A stretch of DNA of 64,000 bases from Marinobacterium_A aestuariivivens (GCF_042661465.1 NZ_JBHSWE010000001.1:5766001-5830000); one strand, 5' to 3'; positions 38,550-48,865 are shown, numbered from the stretch's first letter. Program-made: numbers and translations. Notes: a model not told the origin generated them from the sequence alone.

Positions 38550-40561
38550 ATGAATATCGTCGAACAGTTTCCGCACCGGATCCGCCATATCGAACACTGC
38601 TGGATTCCGATGGCCGATGGCGTCCGGCTGGCGGCCCGTATCTGGATGCCCGAAGATGCCGGCGACCAGCCGGTGCCCGCCATCCTCGAATACATACCCT
38701 ATCGCAAACGCGACGGTGTGCGCCTGCGTGACGAGACCCTGCACCCTTACTTCGCCGGACACGGTTATGCCTGTATCCGCGTCGATATCCGCGGCAGCGG
38801 CGATTCCGAAGGCGTGCTAACCGATGAATACCTGCAACAGGAACTGGACGACGGCGTCACCATCATCCGCTGGCTGGGCGAGCAGCCCTGGTGCGACGGC
38901 AATGTCGGCATGATCGGCATCTCCTGGGAGGTTTCAACGGTCTGCAGATCGCCGCGCTGCAACCGGCCGGGCTCAAGGCGATCGTCAGCGTCTGTTCCAC
39001 CGATGACCGCTACGCCGACGACGTGCACTACATGGGCGGCTGCCTGCTCGGCGACAACCTGTCCTGGGCCTCGACCATGTTCGCCTACAACTCGCTGCCG
39101 CCGGACCCGGAGTATGTCGGCGACAAGTGGCGCGAACTCTGGTTTCAGCGTCTGCGGGGCAGCGGCCTCTGGCTCGATACCTGGCTGCAGCACCAACATC
39201 GCGATGCCTACTGGCGACACGGCTCCATCTGCGAGGACTTCTCCCGTGTGCAGATCCCGGTGATGGCGGTCAGCGGCTGGGCAGACGGTTACAGCAATGC
39301 CGTCTTCCGGCTGCTGCAAAAACTGCCAGGTCCGCGCCTCGGGCTGATCGGCCCCTGGAGCCACAAATACCCCCACCTCGGCGTACCCGGGCCGGCCATC
39401 GGTTTCCTGCAGGAGTGCCTGCGGTGGTGGGATCAGTGGCTCAAAGGCACCGAGACCGGCATCATGCAGGAACCGATGCTGCGCGTCTGGATGCTCGACA
39501 GCATGCCGCCGTCGACCTTCTACCACCAGCGCTACGGGCGCTGGATCAGCGAGTCCGGCTGGCCTTCGAGCAACATCGAGACAAAGTGCTACAAGCTGGC
39601 CGAATACCGACTGGTCGACGAGGCCGTCGACGTACCCGAAGTCGCACTGTCGCTGCAATCGCCACTCAGCAACGGCCTTTTCGCCGGCAAATGGTGCTCC
39701 TACAGCGCCACGCCGGATCTGCCCCACGACCAGCGCGAAGAAGACGGCGGCGCGCTTTTGTTCACCACGGCGCCATTCGATGAAGCCATCGAAATTCTTG
39801 GCGCACCGGTCATCGAGCTGGAGCTGTCGGCCAGCCGACCGGTGGCCATGCTTGCAGTCCGGCTGTCCGACATGCGGCCCGACAACAAGGTTACGCGGAT
39901 CACCTACGGTCTGCTGAATCTGTGTCACCGTGACAGCCATGCAGAACCGACACCGCTTGAGCCCGGCAAGCGCTACAAGGTCAGGATTCAGCTGAACGAC
40001 GTAGCCCAGCGTTTTCCCAAGGGGCACCGCATCCGCATCGCGCTCTCGTCGTCCTATTTTCCGCTGGCCTGGCCCCCGCCGGAATCCACTCAGCTGAAGA
40101 TCTATACCGGCAGCAGCCGTCTGCTGCTGCCGGAGCGTCGACAACGGGAAGAATCGATCGGCTTCGCACTGCCCCAGGGAGCGGCCAGCGGTCGCAAGCG
40201 GGTGCTGAAAAAGGGGCATCACAACTGGCGGGTGATCCGGGACCTGGACAAGGACAGGTCCACCCTCGAAGTGATCAACGACAACGGCCTTTATCGAATC
40301 GTCGACACCGGCACCCTGGTCAAGCTCAAGACGGAGGAGTGGTACTCCTACCAGGGCGATGATTTTCAGTCGGCGCGAGGCGAGGCGCTCTGGATACGGG
40401 GACTTGAGCGTGGTGACTGGCAGGTGGAAACCATCACCCGCACGGTGCTGCACTGCGATGCGTCTTATTTCTATCTCGACGCCGAACTGGATGCCTACGA
40501 GGGTGACCGGCGGGTCTACTCCCAGAACTGGAACCGGCGCATCAGGCGCGACCTGGTCTGA
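38550..40561 (+). CDS. CocE/NonD family alpha/beta hydrolase (X-Pro dipeptidyl-peptidase-like; frameshifted)
   Basis: The protein has an N-terminal alpha/beta hydrolase core (GYACIRVDIRGSGDSEG), the nucleophile motif GISWGGFNG, a cap region, and the C-terminal jelly-roll domain of this family (LELSASRPVAMLAVRL, HRIRIALSSSYFPLAWP). The frame breaks within the nucleophile motif at GGG 38926-38928, where GGGG is needed. Corrected length is 670 residues. The family includes cocaine esterase, glutaryl-7-ACA acylase and X-Pro peptidases, so an ester or amide is the likely substrate. Confidence 0.85.
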
Positions 40562-40613
40562 ACCCCATGACCAGGTCGTTCAACGACATTCCGTCCGACC
40601 GGCTGCCGGCGTC

Positions 40614-41959
40614 TCACACCTCGATACCGGCAAGCCATTCCTTCCAGCGCATCGTCAAGTTGGCACCGACCGACAGCAACGGCTCCGGCGGCAGCCGACG
40701 GGGCTGGGCGCAGGCCTGGAACGCGTCCAGCAGCGGCGAGCGGCCCTTGACCGCCAGTTCCGCCGCCAGCATACCCGAAAGGGTACCCTTGACGGTACCC
40801 AGACCGTTCTGACAGGCGGCGGAATAGACACGTTCCTCCAGCTCGCCGAACGCCGGCACCGAGTTCCACGACAGGCAGAGCCGCCCCCCCAGCGGTGTTC
40901 CATCGGCACCCCTTTGAGCATCGGGAAACGGGCGGCGAAGGCCCGGTCGTGCAGCCTGGCGGCCTGACGGATCCGCTTTTCACCGATTTCCATCGACTGG
41001 TTCAGCGTGAAGTGGTTGCGCACCGTCAGGCGGTGGCCACTGCCATCGTAGTTCGAGACGCGGCGCACCGTGGTTCCCATCGGGTCCGCCGGCAGTACGC
41101 CCCAATCCGGCGCACCGCCCAGCCGGGACACCTCGTCCGGGGCCAGGGCCCGGGTCATCGAGGCATAGGTGAACACATGAAGCAACTGGCGCGGAAAGTA
41201 CCCGAACGACTGAATATGCCCATTCACCGCGAGAATCAGATTGCGTGCCCTCACCTTGCCTTTGGGGGTATGCACCACATGCGTACCACCGAGGTCCATC
41301 GACAGCACGGGGCTGTTCTCGTGGATGGCGACACGAGGGCTCAGCTCGGCGGCCGACAGGCGCAGGAACGCAGCCGGCTGGATCATCACCGCTTTGGGCG
41401 TGAACAGGCCCTTGCGATAGAACTCGGTGCCGGTCCAGTCCTTCATCTCGGCCGCGCTCATGAAGCGATAGTCTTCACCCAGCGCCTGCAGATGCTGGCT
41501 GTAGCTGTCGAGGTGCTGCTCGCCCTTGGCGGAGGCCGCCGCGGATACCTTGCCACAGGGGTCGAACACCGCCTTGGGCATAGCGGAAATTTCGGCCGTC
41601 TTGCGCGCGAATTCGATGCCCAACCGGTTCATCCGTATCTGCGCCAGATCCGCTTCCTTGGCTCCCGCATAGGTTTCCGAGTTAAGGTCGTGGGGCAGGT
41701 CAATCATGAAACCGCTGTTGCGCCCGCCCGGCCCCTCGGCCAAACGCCGCGCCTCCAACAGCACAATCCGGTCGTCGCCGACGAGTTCGCTCAGCCGCCG
41801 CGCGGCGGCGAGACCGGCAAAGCCTCCGCCCACAACCAGCCAGTCCGCATCGATGTCGTTATCGAGCTGCGGATACACCGGCGCCGGCGACAGGATTTCA
41901 TTCCAGGCGGCGGGCCCGGTATCCCGGGGCAGACGCCTGACATTTATTGTTCTGTTCAT
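40614..41959 (-). CDS. FAD-dependent amine/amino-acid oxidoreductase, DadA/PuuB-like (frameshifted)
   Basis: The dinucleotide-binding motif VVGGGFAGLAAARRL lies near residue 43, followed by GPGGRNSGFMIDLP. The frame is lost in the C7 run at 40884-40890. With one more base, the family C-terminus RLCLSWNSVPAFGELEERVYSA follows, ending at 40614; corrected length is 448. Members oxidise secondary or primary amines such as D-amino acids, N-methyl amino acids or glutamylputrescine. It lies downstream of the ALDH and DapA-like genes on the same strand, so an imine or aldehyde product could feed those enzymes. Confidence 0.85.
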
Positions 41960-42342
41960 AATCCCCCTCCGGTGAGGAGACAGATAAAAGCGGTAACATC
42001 GTTGGATAGAGTGCCGCAGGTACGAAACCCGACAACCGCTCTGCCAGCCGCCGGCAATCGATCTGTAATGCGATCGATCTGGCGGGTTTCCTGAAAACCG
42101 CTCCTGCATTTTCAGGCGGGCCGCGTTCGTATTTCCACGGGGTGGCCTTCCACGGGGTGGCCTTCCACGGGGTGGCCTTCCACCATCCCTGGCGGTTGCG
42201 CGATGCCCATATAAAGTGCGAAACGTTTCGGCCGGTTTTGAAGCATCGCTCTCCCCTCCGGTCTGTACCTTCGAGTTCCCCGTAGTTGGGTAAAGTGCCG
42301 AAGACACGAAACCCAACTATGGGAACGGCTTGGAGGTCCTGA
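41960..42342. repeat. Repeat-rich intergenic region
   Basis: There is no gene here. A 33-base unit occurs twice with 27 matches (42001-42033 and 42285-42317); the second is bounded by a 9-bp inverted repeat TAGTTGGGT / ACCCAACTA. A 15-bp tandem repeat (42133-42184) and the GCTCCTGCATTTTC motif also occur. The region separates the FAD oxidoreductase from the ALDH gene, so the former may have its own promoter. Confidence 0.6.
42133..42184. repeat. 15-bp tandem repeat, 3.5 copies
   Basis: The unit TTCCACGGGGTGGCC is repeated exactly three times (42133-42177), followed by a half unit. Each unit is a small palindrome (CCAC-GGGG-TGG), so the array can form alternative hairpins. Confidence 0.88.
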
Positions 42343-43860
42343 TCAGTCGATGGAACCGTCCACGGCATCGTCGCCAAGATCGATCCAGATCGTCTTCAGC
42401 TCGGTGTACTGGTCGTGCGCATGGATGGAGTTGTCACGACCGCCGAAACCGGATTGCTTGTAGCCTCCGAACGGGGTGGTGATATCGCCTTCGCCAAAGC
42501 AGTTGACGGTGACAGTACCGGCACGCACCGCCTGGGCCGCGCGCAGCGCCTTCTTTCCGTTGGCGGTGAAGACCGACGCCGCCAGGCCGTACTCGCTGTC
42601 GTTGGCCACCGCGACCGCTTCGTCATAGCTGCCGACGGTGATCACCGACAGCACCGGGCCGAAGATCTCCTCCTGTGCCAGCGTATCGCTGCTGCGCACG
42701 CCGTCGAAGATTGTCGGCTGCACGAAAATACCGTCCAGGGTTTCGCCGCCCAGTACGACCTTGTGGCCGGCGTCCTTACCCTGCTGCAGGTAACCGGAGA
42801 CCTTGGCGAAGTGACCCTTGTCGATCAGGGCGCCGAGGTGGTTGGCCGGATCCAGCGGATCGCCGGTACGCCACCCGCGGGCGTTAGCCTGGATACGCTC
42901 GAGCAGCGCGTCCTTGATCTTCTCGTGCACGATCAGACGCGAGCCGGCCGAGCAGTTCTCGCCCATGTTCCAGAACGCCGCCTGTACCACCTGGGCTGCA
43001 ACGCGGTCGAGGTTCTCGGCGTCATCCAGCACGATGCAGGGATTCTTGCCGCCGCATTCGAGCACCACCTTTTTCAGGTTGGAGTCGGCGGCGTAATGCA
43101 GGAAGCGACGACCGGTGGCGGTGGAGCCGGTGAAGGTCACCATATCGACGTCCCTGTGCCGTCCGAGCGGCTCGCCGACTTCGGCACCGGTACCGGTGAG
43201 GATGTTCAGCACGCCACGCGGCAGACCCGCGTCCATGGCCAGCTCGGCGATGCGCAGGGCGGTCAGCGAGGTCTGCTCGGCGGGCTTGACGACCATCGAA
43301 CAGCCGGCGGCCAGTGCAGGACCGATCTTCCAGCCCAGCATCAGCAGCGGGAAGTTCCAGGGCAGCACCGCTGCGACCACGCCGATCGGCTCGCGCACGA
43401 CCATGGCCACGGCATCCGGGCCGACCGGTGCGGTCTGGTCATAGATCTTGTCGCTCGCCTCGGCGTGCCACTTGATCACATGAATCAGTTCCGGAATGTC
43501 GATGGTCTCGCAGTCGAGGATCGGCTTGCCGGAATCCAGGCTTTCGAGCACCGCAAGTTCCCGGCTGTTGCGCTGAATCAGCCTGCACAGCTTGATCAGC
43601 ACCTCTTTTCGCGCAGCCGGGTGCAGGCAGCGCCAGCGGCCGTCATCGAACGCCTCGCGGGCCTTCTGCACAGCGAAGTCGACATCCCCGGCGCCGCAGG
43701 CCGCGATCTCGGCGATCGTCTCGCCGGTGGCCGGATTGACGGTCGGCAGCGTCTTGCCGGACTGCGCCGGACGGAAGCTGCCATCGACGAAGCTCATGCT
43801 TGGCGGATTCAGGTCGGCAGCGATGGCGCGGTATTCTTCGTGGGTCAACAGGTCGCTCAT
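42343..43860 (-). CDS. NAD(P)-dependent aldehyde dehydrogenase (PuuC/betaine-aldehyde type)
   Basis: The 505-residue ALDH carries the catalytic residues Asn169 (LPWNFP), Lys192, Glu268 (VLECGGKNP) and Cys303 (GENCSAGSR). The sequence type is that of PuuC and similar broad aldehyde dehydrogenases. It overlaps the DapA-like gene by four bases (ATGA), so the two are translationally coupled. The DapA-like enzyme may yield a semialdehyde that this enzyme oxidises; alpha-ketoglutarate semialdehyde is one possibility by analogy with hydroxyproline catabolism. Confidence 0.9.
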   Translation of the reverse strand: MSDLLTHEEYRAIAADLNPPSMSFVDGSFRPAQSGKTLPTVNPATGETIAEIAACGAGDVDFAVQKAREAFDDGRWRCLHPAARKEVLIKLCRLIQRNSRELAVLESLDSGKPILDCETIDIPELIHVIKWHAEASDKIYDQTAPVGPDAVAMVVREPIGVVAAVLPWNFPLLMLGWKIGPALAAGCSMVVKPAEQTSLTALRIAELAMDAGLPRGVLNILTGTGAEVGEPLGRHRDVDMVTFTGSTATGRRFLHYAADSNLKKVVLECGGKNPCIVLDDAENLDRVAAQVVQAAFWNMGENCSAGSRLIVHEKIKDALLERIQANARGWRTGDPLDPANHLGALIDKGHFAKVSGYLQQGKDAGHKVVLGGETLDGIFVQPTIFDGVRSSDTLAQEEIFGPVLSVITVGSYDEAVAVANDSEYGLAASVFTANGKKALRAAQAVRAGTVTVNCFGEGDITTPFGGYKQSGFGGRDNSIHAHDQYTELKTIWIDLGDDAVDGSID

Positions 43861-44840
43861 GTTCTACTCCCCTTCTCGGTCGTGGCGGTCTGCTTGCTGC
43901 CGATGCTGGCCTTGATGGATTCGACGAAACGGCTCGAGTTCTCGTCCTCGATGCGGGCGATGGTGGTTCTCAGGGTGCGCACCACCTGCTCCAGTTCGCG
44001 CTTCTCGTCCTTGTTCAGGCCACGCAGGGGCTTGCGGGTCTCGCCGGCGAAACGGCCGGACAGGGTGACGCCGTACTTGACGCTCTGGATGAACTTGCCA
44101 CCCTGCTCCAGCACCCGCATCAGTGGCATCATTGCCGACATGATACGACGCCCCTTGTCGAAGTTGCCTTCGAGGACGCAGGCGTTGTAAAGCGCGATGT
44201 GTTCCCTGGCGAGGAAGTTGGAACCGGCGCAGACCCAGCTTCTGGCACCCCAGGCGAAGTATTCCAACGCCTGGTCGTCCATGCCGCAGGACAGCTGGAT
44301 GTGCGGGTAGTCACGCGCCAGCAGGTGCAGCCGGTTGATGTCGCCGGAGCTTTCCTTGATGGCGCAGAAGTTGTTAGAGCGGCCGACGCGGTCGAGGAAC
44401 TCCTCGCCCATCATTACGCCCATGCGGCCCGGGTAGTTGTACAGCATGATCGGCAGATCGGCCGCGCGATCGACAGCCAGCGCATGCAGCGCGAGTTCGC
44501 GCTCGGTCGGCAGCGAATACGGCGGGGTGGCAACGAGCAATGCGTCGACAGAGCGCTTCGCAGCCTCTTCCGCCAGCACGCAGGATTCATCGGGATCGAT
44601 GGCACCGGTGCCGAAGATGACCGGGGTTTTGCCGGCGCAGCGCTCCTGGGCGATATCCAGCAGGCGCAGCCGCTCTTCACGGCTTTCAACATAGTATTCA
44701 CCGGTCGTGCCGCCGACGATGACGCCGTGAACACCGGCCTCGACGAGGTGGTCGACGCAGGCCGCGTAGGCTTCGTAATCGATGCTGTAATCTTCCCGAA
44801 ATGGGGTGATCACGGGCGTGTATATCCCTTCAAAAAGCAT
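43857..44840 (-). CDS. Dihydrodipicolinate synthase/N-acetylneuraminate lyase family protein
   Basis: From ATG 44840 (MLFEGIYTPVITPF; GCAGGTGAA upstream) the protein has 327 residues and the DapA TIM-barrel signatures GGTTGEYY, LYNYPGRMG (Tyr134) and the Schiff-base Lys162 (CAIKESSGD). This superfamily includes aldolases, dehydratases and a deaminase of pyrroline-4-hydroxy-2-carboxylate. Its true role here is probably catabolic, because it is coupled to an ALDH and lies near a Rieske oxygenase rather than lysine genes. A candidate LysR-type operator lies upstream at 44957-44971. An in-frame ATG at 44861 is less likely. Confidence 0.85.
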   Translation of the reverse strand: MLFEGIYTPVITPFREDYSIDYEAYAACVDHLVEAGVHGVIVGGTTGEYYVESREERLRLLDIAQERCAGKTPVIFGTGAIDPDESCVLAEEAAKRSVDALLVATPPYSLPTERELALHALAVDRAADLPIMLYNYPGRMGVMMGEEFLDRVGRSNNFCAIKESSGDINRLHLLARDYPHIQLSCGMDDQALEYFAWGARSWVCAGSNFLAREHIALYNACVLEGNFDKGRRIMSAMMPLMRVLEQGGKFIQSVKYGVTLSGRFAGETRKPLRGLNKDEKRELEQVVRTLRTTIARIEDENSSRFVESIKASIGSKQTATTEKGSRT

Positions 44841-44956
44841 TATTTTCACCTGCTCAAACACAGTTCTATTTTCAGACAGGGTGTCAGTGACTGGATCGAC
44901 AACAGATTAACGAGAACAAAGATGCAGGCACAATCAACATTTATTTCAACGTAAGC

Positions 44957-44971
44957 ATAACACTGCGTTAT
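44957..44971. promoter_or_regulatory. Candidate LysR-type operator (ATAAC-N5-GTTAT)
   Basis: The dyad ATAAC-ACTGC-GTTAT contains the T-N11-A core of LysR sites. It lies 117 bp upstream of the DapA-like start, and an identical dyad precedes the ProVWX-type operon (48684-48698). Confidence 0.55.
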
Positions 44972-44991
44972 AGGAGTACCATCGGAGACCA

Positions 44992-45020
44992 AAAACAAAA
45001 AACCCGCACAAGGCGGGCTT
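44992..45020 (-). terminator. Intrinsic terminator of the LysR gene
   Basis: On the minus strand a short GC stem (GCCCGCC-type, stem CCCGC/GCGGG with a 5-base loop) is followed by a run of six T and then more T-rich sequence. It lies ~150 bp beyond the LysR stop and separates that gene from the DapA-ALDH operon. Confidence 0.8.
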
Positions 45021-45166
45021 AAAAGGATAAACATTAAGAGCGAACGATCGGCCTCTTACAGCGAAAACTGCAACACGCCCGAGCAATTAATATAGGGCAA
45101 TCAGCAACAATAGAAGAGCAACCTTTTTTACCCTTTAATGATAACGACAGGTTGCCAATCGGAAAG

Positions 45167-46149
45167 CTACCCGGCAGTATCGACCGCTGTCCGCTCACCC
45201 TGCACGCAGTCCAGCATCCAGTTACGGAAGCGGCAGAAGGCTTCATTGGTGACCTTGCTCTCGGCATAGGTCAGATAATGCTGTTTTTCCCTGAGTTCCA
45301 CGGCTTCAACCACCGGCGTTACCAGCTTGCCCTCCGCCACCAGCGGCCCCACCAGATGGTGCCATCCGAGAGACACCCCTGGTCATTCAGTACCATCTGC
45401 ACCAGCATGTTGTAGTCGTTGGCATTGAACAGATGCGGTCTCTCCACCGGCACGGTAGTCGCCGCCGCATCGAAGAACGAAAACCAGACATCCCAGTCCA
45501 GGTGCTCGGCCACCTGGGCCCGACCGTAGGGACTCAGATTCAGAAGCACGGCACTACGCAACCCCTCGAGGGACACGATCTCCGGATGGGCTTCCAGGTA
45601 GGCAGGTGTACAGACCGGATAGATCAGGTCATGAAACAGCGGAATAGAATGATAACCCTCCCGTGGATCGGTGACCTTATTGATGAATACATCGGGATAG
45701 ACCCCAGGCTCCATCTGAAGAAAATTCTCGGTGGTCACCACATTGAGGTCGATATCGGGATTGCCGGCAAAAAAGGACGGCAGGCGCCGTGACAGCCAAA
45801 GCGCCGAGAATGCCGGGGAGCAGCAGATGGTCAGCACCTGCTTATTGCTGCCGTGCCCCTGGATGCGCTCCGCCGCCTGGGCGATATTGACGAACGAGAG
45901 ATAGGCCGCATCGTAAAAGATTGCGCCGGCCTCGGTTAGCTCCACTGCTCTGCCGGCCCGCCTGAACAGCTCCACACCCAGATGCGCCTCCAGCTCCCGG
46001 ATCTGTCGACTGATCGCCGCCTGGGTGACGCAGAGCGCTTCGGCCGCGCGGGTAAAGTTCTGATACTTGGCCGCCGCCACAAAGGATTTGACAGCCCTCA
46101 ATGAAGGCATCTTGACCAGTACCTTGTCCGGCTCTACATGTCTAACCAT
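45167..46149 (-). CDS. LysR-family transcriptional regulator (frameshifted)
   Basis: The N-terminal winged HTH (SLRAVKSFVAAAKYQNFTRAA) and a periplasmic-binding-like effector domain are clear. The frame breaks at CCCC 45376-45379; one more base continues as VSLGWHHLVGPLVAEGKLV to TAG 45169-45167, the typical GcvA-type ending. Length is 327 from ATG 46149 or 314 from ATG 46110. A perfect palindrome, CATAACGTTATG, overlaps the upstream start codon. It is divergent from the Rieske oxygenase gene and probably regulates this catabolic region. Confidence 0.87.
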
Positions 46150-46158
46150 AACGTTATG
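46147..46158. promoter_or_regulatory. Palindrome at the LysR start (ATAAC/GTTAT half-sites)
   Basis: CATAACGTTATG has the same half-sites as the two ATAAC-N5-GTTAT dyads but without the 5-base spacer. It overlaps the LysR ATG at 46149, a position fitting autoregulation; the missing spacer makes this uncertain. Confidence 0.35.
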
Positions 46159-46387
46159 TATTCAAAATCCCTGATAAAAAGTCGTTTTGCCCGACGAAGG
46201 CTCACTCCTAGACTAACCGGGTATTTCTAGCGACGCATATCCCGGCACGACCTGAAGCCACAGAAGCTTGCCATAAAGCGCGGGCAGGTGCCTACGACAA
46301 TGACAAAACTGCGCTGCACCTAGGGCAAACCCGGCCAAACCAATAACACAGAAGCAGCCCCGCATAGCTGCCATGGGAGTGAGATTG

Positions 46388-47604
46388 ATGTCGAGCAAAA
46401 ACAGAACCCTGGAGCTGATCAGCGCGCGTGCGCCGCGCCATGCACTGAGCCGCGAGCTGTACCGCGACGCCGAGGTCTACCAGCAGGATCTCGAGCAGAT
46501 CTGGCACCGGGAGTGGGTTTTTGTCGGCCACACCTTCGAGATCCCGAAGGCCGGGCAGTACCTCACCGTGCAGATCGGCGACTACCCGGTCGTGATCGTA
46601 CGCGACGACAGCGGCAACGTACGGGCCTTCCACAACGCCTGCCGCCACCGCGGCTCCCGCCTGTGTGCCGAAAAGCAGGGCAAGGTCGCCAAGCTGGTGT
46701 GCCCCTACCACCGCTGGACCTTCGGCCTCGACGGCAAGCTGCTGTTCGCCGCCAACATGGGCGAGAAGTTCAACAACGACGACCACGGTCTGCTGCCGGT
46801 TCACTGCGAGACCGTGCACAGCTACGTCTACGTCTGCGTCGCCGAACAGGCACCGGACTTCGAGGCGTTCCGCCAGGCCGTTTCCCCTTCATCGCGCCGC
46901 ACAACCTGGAGAACTGCAAGGTCGCCTACGAGTCCAACCTGGTCGAGAAAGGCAACTGGAAGCTGGTATTCGAGAACAACCGCGAGTGCTACCACTGCGA
47001 CGGCAACCACCCGGAACTGCTGAATTCCTTCGTCGAGAACCTTTCGGTGGCCGGCGTCGGTGGCGACGATGATCCGGAACTGGTCGCATTCTGGGACCGC
47101 TGCGAAGCCGCCGGCCTGCCCAGCCGCCTGGTGATGGACCCGAACGGCCAGTACCGCATGACGCGCATTCCGCTGTTCAGGAACGCCGTCAGCTACACCA
47201 TGAACGGCAAGCCGGCGGTCAAGAGACGCCTCGACAGTACCGATGAAGAGAATATCGGCGCCCTGCTGTACTTCAACTACCCGTCCACCTGGAACCACTT
47301 CCTCGGCGACCATGCACTGAGCTTCCGGGTACTGCCTCTGGGCGCCGGCGAAACCCTGGTCACCACCAAGTGGCTGGTGCCCGCCGATGCCGTCGAGGGC
47401 GAGGACTACGATCTGGAGACCCTGACCAAGGTGTGGCTGGCGACCAACGACCAGGACCGTCAGCTGGTCGAGGAAACCTTCCGCGGCGTCAGCTCGCCGT
47501 CCTACGTGCCGGGCCCATTCTCGGACCTGGCCGAGAATGGCGTCTGCCAGTTCGTCGACTGGTACTGCGAAACGATGCGCCAGAAGTTGCAGAACCAGAA
47601 ATAA
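46388..47604 (+). CDS. Rieske non-haem iron oxygenase, GbcA/stachydrine-demethylase type (frameshifted)
   Basis: The Rieske ligands are Cys85, His87, Cys105 and His108 (NACRHRGS; CPYHRW). The mononuclear iron region reads NNRECYHCDGNHPEL. The frame is lost at CCCC 46884-46887; one added C restores PFIAPHNLENCKVAYESNLV and a 405-residue protein. Sequence style matches oxygenases that remove N-methyl groups from quaternary amines (glycine betaine, proline betaine, carnitine). No ferredoxin reductase partner is encoded beside it. A strong terminator follows. Confidence 0.88.
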
Positions 47605-47626
47605 TCCTTTTAAAAAGACTGGCTCC

Positions 47627-47658
47627 GCCCCGGCAACCGGCCCGGGCCGGGGCTTTTT
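47627..47658 (+). terminator. Intrinsic terminator after the Rieske oxygenase gene
   Basis: An 8-bp GC stem (GCCCCGGC / GCCGGGGC) is followed by five T, 23 bp after the stop codon. It separates the oxygenase from the DMT transporter gene, which must be read through or have its own promoter. Confidence 0.87.
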
Positions 47659-47686
47659 GCGGTTATGCATTCGGGAGATAAAAGGG

Positions 47687-48577
47687 ATGCAAAGCGTCAA
47701 TCAAAACTGCCCGCAAGAATACGCCAGGGGCTTCGCGCTGGTGCTACTGGCCGCCTTCTGTTACGGCCTGCAGCCGTTTTTCGCCCATTTCGCCTACCAG
47801 GCCGGCGCCGACCCCATCGGTCTGCTGCTGATCCGGTTCAGCCTCGCAGCAGGCATGATGCTGCTATGGTTGAAGACAAAGCGCATACGCCTGCCGTCGA
47901 TAAAACTGCTGGGGCCGACGTTGCTGATCGGCATCGGCTACGCGGCCTCGGCCCTGGGCTACTACAGCGCAAGCCGTACGACCTCGGTCAGTCTGGCCGT
48001 GATCCTGATGTTCTCATTCCCGGCTTTCGTCACGCTCTACTCGATACTGTTCATGGATGAAAAGGCAAGCCTCGGACGCCTGCTCAGCCTGATACTGGCT
48101 TCCGGCGGCGTAGCGGTCTCCACCGGCCTTAACCTCAAGGGGGATATAGCGGGTATCGGCTGGGCGCTGTTCGCCGCGATCAGCTACGGGGCCGCCATTC
48201 TGTACGGCACCGCCAGGGTCCCTCCCCAGAACCCGGTCGTTTCGGCCACCGTGATCCTGATCGGCGGCGCCCTGACCTTCGCCATTGCCTGGCTGCTGAA
48301 AGGGGCGCATTGGCCGCAGTCGCCGCTCGGCTGGACTTCGACCCTGGGCCTGGCGCTGTTCGCCACCATTTTGCCGATCGCGACGTTCGTCAGCGGCTCG
48401 CCGCGGATCGGTGCCTCCGACGCCTCTACACTGTCGACGCTCGAGCCCATCGTGGCAGTGACCATCGCCGTGCTGCTGATCGGCGAGGAGATGACACCGT
48501 CGCTGATCGGCGGTGGCGCCATGGTAATGGTCGCTGCCGTGATGCTGTCTCGCTGCCGTGCGAAAGCCACTGGCTGA
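47687..48577 (+). CDS. EamA/DMT-family permease
   Basis: From ATG 47687 (GGAGA upstream) the protein has 296 residues with about ten hydrophobic helices in two EamA repeats (GFALVLLAAFCYGLQPFFAH and IAGIGWALFAAISYGAAILY). DMT proteins export or import small metabolites such as amino acids and their derivatives. Placement in the N-methyl-compound cluster suggests export of an intermediate or uptake of the substrate; direction cannot be read from sequence. Confidence 0.88.
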   Translation: MQSVNQNCPQEYARGFALVLLAAFCYGLQPFFAHFAYQAGADPIGLLLIRFSLAAGMMLLWLKTKRIRLPSIKLLGPTLLIGIGYAASALGYYSASRTTSVSLAVILMFSFPAFVTLYSILFMDEKASLGRLLSLILASGGVAVSTGLNLKGDIAGIGWALFAAISYGAAILYGTARVPPQNPVVSATVILIGGALTFAIAWLLKGAHWPQSPLGWTSTLGLALFATILPIATFVSGSPRIGASDASTLSTLEPIVAVTIAVLLIGEEMTPSLIGGGAMVMVAAVMLSRCRAKATG

Positions 48578-48585
48578 AAAAGGAG

Positions 48586-48611
48586 CAGGCGGCGGACGCA
48601 TCCGCCGCCTG
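48586..48611 (+). terminator. Hairpin after the DMT permease gene
   Basis: A perfect 11-bp stem (CAGGCGGCGGA / TCCGCCGCCTG, loop CGCA) starts 9 bp beyond the stop. No T-run follows, so it is a likely 3' stabiliser or weak terminator. Confidence 0.6.
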
Positions 48612-48683
48612 CCTTGCCCTCGCGGTGATAATAACAACGCGCATGTCGCAATTAGAACAGGAGCACGCATTAAACCCTCTACG

Positions 48684-48698
48684 ATAACCCTTCGTTAT
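48684..48698. promoter_or_regulatory. Candidate LysR-type operator upstream of the ProVWX-type operon
   Basis: ATAAC-CCTTC-GTTAT matches the dyad at 44957-44971 in both half-sites and spacing (T-N11-A). It lies 168 bp before the transporter ATPase start. The rest of the 288-bp gap is AT-rich and presumably holds the promoter. Confidence 0.55.
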
Positions 48699-48865
48699 GA
48701 TTTTTACGCAACAAATGTCGTTGGACGGTTTCTCATAGAATCAATAAATTGTTCCTAACAAAAATAAAAAATAACGCAGCTGCACGGTATTAAATAAACA
48801 CCTGCCGCCGTTAAAACGTTTCATTGCCATGAACCCTGCACAATAACTGAAAACAGAGGGGCAGC

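Noticed and set aside
38765..40453. A 562-codon open frame on the minus strand
   Set aside because: It is the antisense of the CocE/NonD hydrolase gene.
42133..42184. Possible CRISPR-like array
   Set aside because: The units are contiguous with no spacers and no cas genes are nearby; it is a simple tandem repeat.
42415..44190. A 591-codon open frame on the plus strand
   Set aside because: It is the antisense of the ALDH and DapA-like genes, whose motifs are unambiguous on the minus strand.
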